Assembly (NCBI GenBank): GCA_004802705.1
Contig: SGPL01000605.1
Location: forward strand, 1-17,030
Length of the DNA stretch: 17,030 bases
DNA from: Bondarzewia mesenterica
Lineage: Eukaryota; Basidiomycota; Agaricomycetes; Russulales; Bondarzewiaceae
Reading direction: 5' to 3'
The notes beneath the pieces were generated by a model. The model was not told the DNA's origin, searched no databases, and saw nothing but the letters and a program-made list of their open reading frames with translations. Below, one piece after another: positions 1 through 7,201 of the stretch. Position numbers and translations under genes: made by a program. How positions within the stretch are numbered: the first letter of the stretch is position 1; each line of letters starts with the position of its first letter.

Positions 1-256
1 GCAACTCACTGGCTCGCCTGAATAGGTTTGGCACCCGCCTTTTTTAAACTCCCTTTTGACCCTGACAACTGAGATGCTCCTGGGAGTTAAGAAGACGGCG
101 CTGTGTTTTGTGATGCATCAGATGACGATGATGATGGATTACCGGATACCCAAGCCGCACGGAGACTGATGGGCTGAGAGTGAGCAGCGACTTTCTGGAC
201 TGGCATGTTTGGAGTGGCCTAGACTGGCATGTCACCCGTTGGATGGAAGTCACCAC
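1..256 (-). pseudogene. Probable 3' exon of the GIPVWLLRP gene, with two stops
   Basis: If the intron 311-257 is removed, the frame of the upstream gene continues as GGDFHPTGD and then through a serine-rich, low-complexity stretch (NPSSSSSDASQNTAPSS), followed by a lysine- and glycine-rich tail that runs to a GTGAGT donor-like site at the window edge. Two stops interrupt it: TAG at 221-219 and TAA at 89-87. A 14-nt sequence, CATGCCAGTCYAG-like, occurs twice about 30 nt apart around 190-230. Low complexity typical of a disordered protein tail and phase agreement support an exon. The two stops mean the tail is either decayed or mis-read, and the gene would end early at 219. Confidence 0.42.
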
Positions 257-1632
257 CTTTTCGTGAATAGAGTCAGAGGAAATGAGATGTGATAGAAGAT
301 GATATCCGTACCATAAAGCTTCTCATTGTGGGCAGCGATGAGCTCCGCCCACTTGACCGGGGTATCTATGATCACGTCCAAGACATCGTGGGGTGAGCAG
401 TCAGTCACATCCGCCTGGAGATGCACAAGAGCTGCATTGGACTTCTGCGATGCCTGAGATTGTGCGACCGAGGTCATATCCATGGGAGAATATGCTTTGA
501 GTGGATGAAGGGTGAGCTGGCTCGTCAGGTAGAGATGCCGCACAATCTCTTGGATGTTCGAACGGTCCTCGTGCTCAGCTTCCATCCAGAGAGGCACCTC
601 GGCTGTATGCACGCCATGCCTTATCGTTCTTGAGGTGCTAAAATGTATACCGCTCTGTACGACAGTCTTGACGCGCTCGATGAGCGTGTTCATAGTGACT
701 GTGTGAGCTGGCCGAAGCAACCAAACTGGAATTCCGATGTGGAGCATGTGCTCTGCCAAGGCGATATTCGAGGTGATAACGCCTCTGACAGGAAGGATGT
801 CTTTAGAACGTTCAACTCGGAAAAATGGGTTGTCCCAGCGCAGCTTCACCACCTCCATGTAGATGATCCAGGAGCGTATATCTAGGAGTATCCGCTGGAA
901 CTCCCAGAACCAGAGCAGAGTGTCGAAGGTTGACATCGGAACTTGCGTGAGCTGGGTGTATGCGCGATAGAGGCAAGCTGATCGATAGGCCTGGTACTTG
1001 TAATTCGCGACACGAGAGGCCAAGGCATATCTATCTAAGCTGGTGTTGCCAGTCATCTGCTTGCAGCCGATGAGCTCCGACATCTGTTTCACCTCCATCA
1101 TGGAGGTGCGCATGCGGCGAAGTAGTTCGTCGCAGAGCGTGCTGACCTGAGCACCAGGTAGATCTTGACTGACAACAAACTGAGCCGGAGAGAACATTAC
1201 CCATGGGATGTCGACATCGTCAAATTTAGTGATGCTGTGTGAGGGTCTGAGGGGGAATGTAGGGCCCGGTCCTCGCTCGTCACTAATATTGAAGTTGAGG
1301 AGGTCGGGGTTCATGGGCGCAGCGATATTGTGTGGTTCCCTATCGAAGTACGCTTGGGGCCATTTCGTGTGTTCGAATGGACCGAGCATACTGTCCGAAT
1401 GGTACGCGAAAGGCTGGTTTTCGACATGCGTGAGTGGTTCTGGGGCGAAAGGCATATTGGGTGAGGAAAGTAATAGAGTGTAGTTGGTGTTGGGTACAGG
1501 GGATAAAATGAGGCAGTCTCTTGCTGTGATGATCTCACCCTCAATACGGCTTCGGCGTGACACCATCAACTCGCAGAATGAGCGGAACGGCCTCGGACGT
1601 TGGTCGGAGGCAGCAGCGACGGGTGTAGCCAT
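250..1632 (-). CDS. Hypothetical protein with GIPVWLLRP motif, long exon
   Basis: This is an open frame of 460 codons from the ATG at 1632. The frame is open a little further upstream, but only to a GTG, so I choose the ATG (MATPVAAASDQ). I do not know its function. Visible features are a proline-rich N-terminal third, a largely alpha-helical middle with a TFDTLLWFWEFQRILLDIRS segment at about residues 230-255, and a GIPVWLLRP motif at about residue 300. From memory, this layout resembles a protein family heavily expanded in Agaricomycetes; that cannot be checked here. There is no signal peptide or obvious membrane segment. The stop at 250 probably lies inside an intron: after HNEKLYG there is a GTACGG donor (311 downward), a CTGAC branch-like motif and an AAAAG acceptor ending at 257, and the next stretch continues in phase. 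It is transcribed divergently from the protease gene. The long frame is clearly coding; the 3' structure is uncertain. Confidence 0.72.
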   Translation of the reverse strand: MATPVAAASDQRPRPFRSFCELMVSRRSRIEGEIITARDCLILSPVPNTNYTLLLSSPNMPFAPEPLTHVENQPFAYHSDSMLGPFEHTKWPQAYFDREPHNIAAPMNPDLLNFNISDERGPGPTFPLRPSHSITKFDDVDIPWVMFSPAQFVVSQDLPGAQVSTLCDELLRRMRTSMMEVKQMSELIGCKQMTGNTSLDRYALASRVANYKYQAYRSACLYRAYTQLTQVPMSTFDTLLWFWEFQRILLDIRSWIIYMEVVKLRWDNPFFRVERSKDILPVRGVITSNIALAEHMLHIGIPVWLLRPAHTVTMNTLIERVKTVVQSGIHFSTSRTIRHGVHTAEVPLWMEAEHEDRSNIQEIVRHLYLTSQLTLHPLKAYSPMDMTSVAQSQASQKSNAALVHLQADVTDCSPHDVLDVIIDTPVKWAELIAAHNEKLYGTDIIFYHISFPLTLFTKRW

Positions 1633-2533
1633 AGTGTGCAAGGATGTCAGAGAAGTCACAGTCTGAGGCTACATGCATGCGATGAGCGGGAGCAGACACT
1701 GAAGCAGAAAAAAAAAAATAAAGAGCTTACTGGATAGAAATACTAGAGATTTGTCTCCTTTGCAGACCTTATACTTGTATAAGTTGGAACTGCCAGTCGG
1801 AGGTCGGGCAGTGTCGGAAAGAAAATTGGAGTGCCGTAGACTAAGAAGACGGTTCGTGTGCTAGTGATACACCCACCCAAAAATAATCTGCGTCAAGCAG
1901 ATGGAGTCTGTGTGCACACGTCTAGCAGACAGCGACAGCTCGAATTGAAGGGGTGCGCAGCCAAGGAAGAGTGGAATGTCCAGTAGGCTGTTGGCTGGGA
2001 CACAGCAGTTCGGCGGATGTCGTACTGAGACTCAGATAATGATGGTGGTGATGATGATGACTCTACGATGAATCAGATATCTATATAAGGCTCAAGCAGA
2101 TGATCAGTTCGGTGACGGTGGCAGACTTGGACTCGAGTACTTGCCAAAAGAATTCGGAGTTGAGGTTGCCAGTGAGCGGTCATAATACTGCCGCGGCACT
2201 TCCGTGGCTTCATCAACTTCTTGTCAATTTCAGACAAGCTTCTTCTCAGGCTCTTGTTCTTGATCTTCGACTTGAACTTGACACGTCAACAACTCAAACA
2301 CCTTTTCAGTTGGCCACCCTGAGGCTTCACTTCCGATTCCTGTGAGCTAGACGCTGGCAGGTTACCCTTAGTGTGCTGGACGCAGACTCTGGGTATCTTG
2401 ATAAGTTGGGGAAGGCTCGTCTGACTCTCTTTCGAGTCAAGTTTGTCACTGCCAGTGCTCGCAGTGCCCTCACCACCATCGCCGTGTCTCTTCCAGTCTC
2501 TCGGGGAAATCCTTCTCATTTTTTTCAAATTTT
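1633..2533. other. Divergent intergenic region between GIPVWLLRP gene and protease gene
   Basis: No convincing gene is seen here. On the minus strand a TATAAGG (1773-1767) lies about 135 nt upstream of the leftward ATG, and an 11-nt poly(A) run (1708-1718) lies between them. On the plus strand there is a GATGGTGGTGATGATGATGA trinucleotide-like run (2041-2060) and a TATATAAGG box (2082-2090). Between 2100 and 2533 both strands have open frames of about 80 codons with no recognisable product. The plus-strand frame is in the same register as the protease first exon but contains a stop at 2343. It may be leader sequence or an unrecognised exon. Confidence 0.5.
2082..2090 (+). promoter_or_regulatory. 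TATA box, candidate promoter of the protease gene
   Basis: TATATAAGG is a strong match to a TATA element. It lies about 450 nt upstream of the first ATG that fits the protease frame (2534), which would require a long leader or an unseen 5' exon. No other TATA-like element lies nearer on this strand. Confidence 0.4.
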
Positions 2534-5094
2534 AATGTCGCCATCACCACCGCCAATCGTGAAAATGCTTTACACTGTCACGGAGGCAACGTTATACCAG
2601 GACATGCAATATGCTCCATCCGCAGAGATGCCCGCTGACATGTGCGAGGCCTTGGGCTTGCCGTCATTGTAAGTAATTTTCCTGTCCAACCATTTGACTC
2701 ATTAAATACGACTATAACACTGCAACAGGCTAACGCTGCAGCAGGCAAACTAATAGTGACGCTCAGGTGGCCTCTCCCCCTACCTGCAATTCTGAGCCAA
2801 CCAATGCGTCATCGGCAAAAAAGTGAGCTCAAGACACCACGTCCACAAAGGGCCAACAGACCAGCAAATGCCTTAAGATATCATCCTCAAGGCGCGATTT
2901 TCGACTGGCCAACCTGGCATCACTGACACAGCTAGGTCAAAATGCCACTGCGATCTCATCTACAGCGCATCCTCACTTGTCCACCATCATTCGCTTCATG
3001 CTATAGCTGCTTCCCGATCGACCAGCAAGCGCCTTAAGACATCATCTCCAGGGCACGACTCTCGACCGATCAATCTAGTATCACCAATGCAGCGAGGTCG
3101 AAATGCCGCCGCAACCTCATCTATAGCGCGTCTTCACTCGTCACACCCTCATTCACCTGATGCTGTAGCTGCTCCTCGATTGCTAGATCCCAATCCAACC
3201 CAACTGTCCATCGATGACATCCCTCCAGGATTCCGATACCCATTCCACGGTACTGGTGGGGTGCATATTGGTGCAGGAGAACTTTCTCGATTGGAGCCCG
3301 ATCGACGCCTCAATGACAATCTCATCGAATGTGCTTTGAAGTGAGTAATACATCATCTGCTTTGGGGAACTTACAGCCTGACAGCCCACGTGTGCAGATT
3401 GTGGTACAACGACCTCAACGCCCTGGATCCTATTCTAGCTACGCAAATACACGTATTCAGCCCATTCTTCTTCGAGAAGATGTAAGTCCTTCACTGCTTT
3501 ATCGGTTTATAATCTCGACTCTTACACCTTTGCAGTTCTGAAGGCTATAACAGTGTCAAGAGGTACACGATGAAGGTGGATGTCTTCACCAAGAGATTCC
3601 TCATAATACTGATCCATGAAGTGCAAGTTTCTCTCTTTCTCTTTTTGTTCTCACCACGGAGTTGGCTGATAGTCGGCGTCAGCGATGAGTCACACTGGTA
3701 CCTTGCAATTATCACCAACCCAAGCAGGATGCTCGAGAAGCCGTCGAACACTTGCAGCACGGTGTATTCTCTTCAATCAGCTCAACCTGTAGGCTGGACT
3801 TTGGACTCTGGTGCATCCTCGAAGCAATTTGAGGACGGGTAAGTTTTCACATTCCTCATTTGTGGGTACAATCTGACGGTATACCAGGACAAAAATCCTC
3901 ATTTTTGATTCTCTTGGTCGATCATGCTGCACGCCGAAGAAGACTTCCACATATGTCGATTGGCAGACTTCTAAGGACCCAGCGTGCCGATTGTGCTACT
4001 GGCTGTGGGCGGAGGCGCTGACCACTCAGAAACGGGAACTTCTCTTCCCTCCAGCACATATTCAGGTCAAGGTTAGTAATCACATCGCCTTATCCTGACA
4101 TCCTCACTGAATGAATCAATACAAGCAGGTACCGTGACAGCACGTCGGGTCGGTTGACTGCGGTGTGCATGTTATTCATCTCGTTCGCATCTTCGTTGCT
4201 CATGCCTCCACGCTGATGATGAAAATATGGGTAGGTGCACCTGGTTCCTCCACAGTGCAAGATTCCCAATTGATAAGACCTCAGTGTTCATCTTAGACTA
4301 GGGCAAATGACAATCTGTCTGCCACAGATCTCGATACTCTCTGGCAGGCTGACTGTGTTCCTCGCGAACGGCAGACACTCAAAAATCGTATTTTAGACCT
4401 CATGGACGATTGGCGCAGGACACAGGGCACGCCCTCATCAGCATACATACACAGCAATCCCCTCTCATTGGGCGAAATATTCCCTTCACCCTCCCATTCA
4501 ACAACAGGTGCTACACACGACGCCTCGACTCCGCCGCAAAATGCTATCTTCAGCGAACGGGATGAAATCTAGTCGGTGGCATGGCCTGTAGTCAACTCCT
4601 GGCCTCAGGCGCTAAGTGACCTGACCCATTCTTAGGACCAAACATCCCCATGGATATCTGATGCCGCCCCGGTCATGGCAGTTCCTCAACTAAAGAAAAA
4701 GCCGAAGAAAGTGAAGAAAAATATAAAGCAGTGACCGTTGGGCGTCAAGTCCTGTCAAGCACCGACTCTGGGCAACACAATCTGGGGTAAAATCCAGGAG
4801 TTTGTCTATCTCTTCGAGAATGTTGACGAGGTCATGGAGGATTTGAAAAAGGACGTGTGGCACGTGGACGAGAAATTGAAGAAGTGGGAGAAGAAGGGTG
4901 TTTTGGAGAAGCTGGGCAATCAGAAGGTTCGAGAGGATGTGAAGGACTACTTCACTGAGGCGGTCGAGAGGATTGAGGGCACAAGAGTGGGAGTCATCAT
5001 CGCTGGGAGATCTGCACCCTGAGAGCAACTCGACACTCTCAAGAAGGCGGGATATGACTTCGATGCTGATTCGGAGGAGGAATACTTGGATTGA
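2534..5094 (+). pseudogene. Ulp1-like (C48) cysteine protease, disrupted
   Basis: Ulp1 proteases cleave SUMO-like modifiers, and related domains are also carried by transposons. Proposed exons, which join in phase: 2534-2668, 2742 or 2745 onward to 3340, 3398-3481, 3536-3622, 3683-3838, 3888-4071, 4129-4230, 4297 onward. The order of motifs matches the family: RRLNDNLIECALKLWYNDL, YNSVKRYTMKVDVFTKRF, then DESHWYLAIITNP (catalytic His), ILIFDSLG (catalytic Asp), and VP-stop-QHVGSVDCGVHVIH (Gln and Cys). The tail is charged and coiled-coil-like (EDLKKDVWHVDEKLKKWEKK, about 4840-4900) and ends acidic at 5094. Lesions: TGA 2824, a one-base frameshift near 2980, TGA 4135 between the Pro and Gln of the active site, then TAG 4570, TAG 4633, TGA 4732 and TGA 5020, all in one frame. 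The 4570 TAG could instead be the native end. The exact start is uncertain. Family assignment is firm; inactivity is inferred from the stops. Confidence 0.8.
2859..3180 (+). repeat. Tandem duplication, two units of about 161 bp, inside the protease gene
   Basis: Unit 1 runs 2859-3018 and unit 2 runs 3020-3180. Both start GACCAGCAA and end in a CCCGAT or CTCGAT-like sequence. They share long matched blocks such as TAAGAYATCATC, GCGAGGTC/GCTAGGTC and CTCATCTAYAGCGC, with many substitutions between. The matching reading frame is conserved in both (TSK-LK--SS...NA-A-SS-A), so it duplicated a protein segment of about 53 residues. Unit 1 lacks one base near 2980, which shifts its frame. Confidence 0.8.
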
Positions 5095-5385
5095 TGCGAG
5101 CCCAATCTGGTGGATGACGATTACCTTCGCACCGACTACTGAGATTCATTATGGTGCTCTCAATTCGTGCCTTTTTTTCTGTGTTGACCTTCTCTTCCCT
5201 GCGTTGTCTATCTCATCCTGTACATGCACTTTTCCCAAAAGTGTAAATATATGTTTTCACTTACTCTTCTATAAATTGACGCTTGGGCTAGCGCTCTTTA
5301 ATCTTGCTACCGTATCTACTTAGATCTGTATCACTGCTGTATGTTGCAGCATGCCGTGCATCCCCATGTCTGACATAGCGACTCT
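5095..5385. other. Intergenic stretch after the protease
   Basis: No gene is seen here. The stretch is T-rich between 5160 and 5300, as expected for a 3' untranslated region of the protease, and has no clear terminator or repeat. Confidence 0.4.
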
Positions 5386-5760
5386 TTGCGCCGAGTTTTT
5401 GCCTCAACAGTCCTCCATCCATCCTACACAACTCCCGCCGGACTTCGCCTTCAAAACCTTTCAATGCCCAGATGCTATCGAGATGTCCTACCCGATCCTT
5501 CCACTGCACTCCCTCCACCCTCTCAGCCCCTCTCTCAGTTTGAAGCCAAGCCGACTGCGTCCTCATCGTGTGACCTCTCATCAACCAGTGCACCATTAGC
5601 GAGCCAAGGTTCCCCTGGGTTCCACCTCGATGCTCTCCCGTGTTAGGAAAATTCTCAAGTATATGCGCAATAAGTTCAGACTGTATCGTCAGTCCTACAC
5701 CACACAAGTTCCAGAGCACGATCCCAATGAGAAAGATACGCTGTGGGTCTCTTCACTGAA
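5386..5760 (+). pseudogene. Plavaka-like transposase N-terminal fragment
   Basis: Two overlapping plus-strand frames give a protein remnant. The first (5386-5646) contains RCYRDVLPDPSTALPPPSQP. The second (from about 5630) contains NKFRLYRQ followed by PEHDPNEKDTL. From memory, a basic RYRDxLP stretch, a proline-rich linker, and a short NxFGxYRxY...YDP block mark the N-terminal part of Plavaka (CACTA-related) transposases in basidiomycetes. The frame changes by one base near 5640, there is no usable ATG, and the catalytic core is missing, so this is only a relic. It sits between two unrelated genes. An alternative is chance low-complexity coding-like sequence. Confidence 0.42.
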
Positions 5761-5915
5761 CGTGGATTATGTACTGACATCAACTGGGTTCTACTTTAAC
5801 ATAAGGGCGGTGTTTTTTCCTCGCACAAAAAGGAAACCAAAAACAATCGGATAATCTTATTTATATATCTAGCGCCTTCCATTTCCTCACATACCCACCC
5901 ATAGACAATCCTGAT

Positions 5916-6854
5916 TCAATTCTCCTCGGTGAGTTCCGCGTCTGTTACCTCGTTATTGCTGGTCAGATCTATAACTTCGGTCTGATAGTAGTGGTTGCTG
6001 AAAGTGCGGCAGGTTGTGACTAAACCGCAAGTGCCGCACTGGGCAAACAGGGCCTTGAAGTGAGATCGGGTCAACCCCAGCCGAACGGCGGTGTCAAGTT
6101 GTAGGAATGGATCTGTCATATGATGCACAGGCGGCGCCTGCCGTACTGGCATAGCAGCGTCGTTTAAGTCTGCAGTGCATCAGTTAAGTCTACGTCTAGT
6201 CATCCAGAATGCCGCTGAGCCTAAATACTGACCTAGCAGTGCATAGGTTCTCTTCAGTGGCCGTCTAGAGAAAGGAACGGTCGACTCTTCTGAACAATGC
6301 AGCACACGAGGAGGGCGCTGTTCTCCTAGAGCTGCACACCATCCATCAGATCCAAAAATGAGTCCGTACAGTCAGGTGGATGGCATACCTCGAGCTGGAT
6401 ACCTACGCACTAGTACGCCACTCTTTTCATACAATTTTTCCATGAACACTTTATACCCGCACTCGTCTTGCGCACACTATGCGACGTACTGACCAGTCTG
6501 ACTGCTGGATGTCAGCATAAATATTGCAGCCTCAGTGAACACTCGCTGGCCCTCTGGAGCAAAAAGCGGGCACAGGCAGCACGGGCTGAGGAATCTGTGC
6601 GACAGACGATAGTCACGCAGAGCCGACGGAGTTACCCGCACGTTCCCTTCAACAGGCCTTGAAAGAACAGTCATTCAGACACCACTAAGTGCCCATAGGA
6701 GATGATCGTATATGCACCATGCCCATTCACTCAGCCTGTCGCTGTGAGGGTTATATTGTAAAACTCGGTTTAAGAAGGATTGAATCCGACGGAGGTAATG
6801 ACGATGAAGAGCAGGTCTGGTGATGAGGAGTGGTTGGTCAGACAGATTAGACAT
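5916..6854 (-). pseudogene. Unrecognised protein with C-terminal CGTC/H motif, two premature stops
   Basis: Three exons join in phase: 6854-6389, 6331-6233 and 6169-5916, separated by introns of 57 and 63 nt with GTATGC...CAG and GTCAGT...CAG ends. They total exactly 273 codons. The start is MSNLSDQPLLITRPALHRHY, followed by helical segments with WAWCIYDHLLWALSG, a cysteine cluster SPCCLCPLFAPEGQR, a basic middle, then a C-terminal part with FKALFAQCGTCGLVTTCRTF, a following His, VIDLT and an acidic end. The CxxC plus downstream Cys/His may bind zinc; that is inference. Two in-frame stops break exon 1: TGA at 6677-6675 and TAG at 6479-6477, with coding-like sequence on both sides of each. A TATATATAG box lies about 70 nt upstream. 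I do not recognise the function. The gene structure is well supported because phases and length both close. Confidence 0.62.
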
Positions 6855-6924
6855 GATGGATCGCCTGCTCGGTGGACTGAGTAGCAACTGGGTGTGCTGA
6901 CAATACTGACAACACTTTGGCGGT

Positions 6925-6934
6925 CTATATATAG
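6925..6934 (-). promoter_or_regulatory. TATA box upstream of the CGTC-motif gene
   Basis: CTATATATAG is nearly palindromic and lies about 70 nt upstream of the leftward ATG at 6854, a plausible spacing for a fungal core promoter. Because of its symmetry it could in principle serve either direction, but the rightward ATG is about 270 nt away. Confidence 0.5.
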
Positions 6935-6994
6935 ATTTCTACATGGAGGCCATAGGCGCCATGTTCACACTAGATGCTCCTCTAACTGACATCA

Positions 6995-7042
6995 ATTCAT
7001 AGTGACTCGAAATCATAGTGACTCGAATTCATAGTGACTCGA
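6995..7042. repeat. Three 16-bp direct repeats containing TGACTCGA
   Basis: The unit ATTCATAGTGACTCGA occurs at 6995-7010, 7011-7026 (one mismatch) and 7027-7042 with no spacer. A reverse-complement core CGAGTCA follows at about 7054-7060. TGACTC resembles one half of a Gcn4/AP-1-type bZIP site. The array lies between two divergent genes, so it may be a regulatory site array; this function is inferred. Confidence 0.75.
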
Positions 7043-7201
7043 CCTATCAACCAGGTTCGAGTCATTTGGAGCCATACTCACGACTTATTTAACAGTCTTA
7101 TGAATGGACAATGGCCGAGTGTTGAAGTCCATCTTTTCTGGTCTCAAATCCCCCCTCCGTTGTTGCTGATCTCTGTTTGTCAATTCCTTCAATTTGTATC
7201 T

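Noticed and set aside
60..178. Plus-strand acidic frame DASDDDDDG as the end of an upstream gene
   Set aside because: The same bases on the minus strand give a serine-rich tail in phase with the GIPVWLLRP gene across a proper intron, which explains the run of GAT triplets better.
643..885. Plus-strand frames within 421-1483
   Set aside because: They are antisense shadows of the 460-codon minus-strand frame.
1633..1659. Start of the GIPVWLLRP protein nine codons upstream
   Set aside because: That codon is GTG; the first ATG is at 1632.
2642..2926. Plus-strand frame of 94 codons
   Set aside because: It reads straight through the likely first intron of the protease gene and is out of phase with the conserved frame of the duplicated units.
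5288..5719. Minus-strand open frame of 143 codons
   Set aside because: It lies opposite the Plavaka-like fragment, has no family features, and its composition fits a shadow of the plus-strand proline-rich frame.
6995..7042. CRISPR array
   Set aside because: The repeats are contiguous without spacers, and the host is a eukaryote.
7046..7062. GTTCGAGTC as a tRNA T-loop
   Set aside because: No acceptor or anticodon stems pair around it; it is the inverted core of the neighbouring 16-bp repeat.
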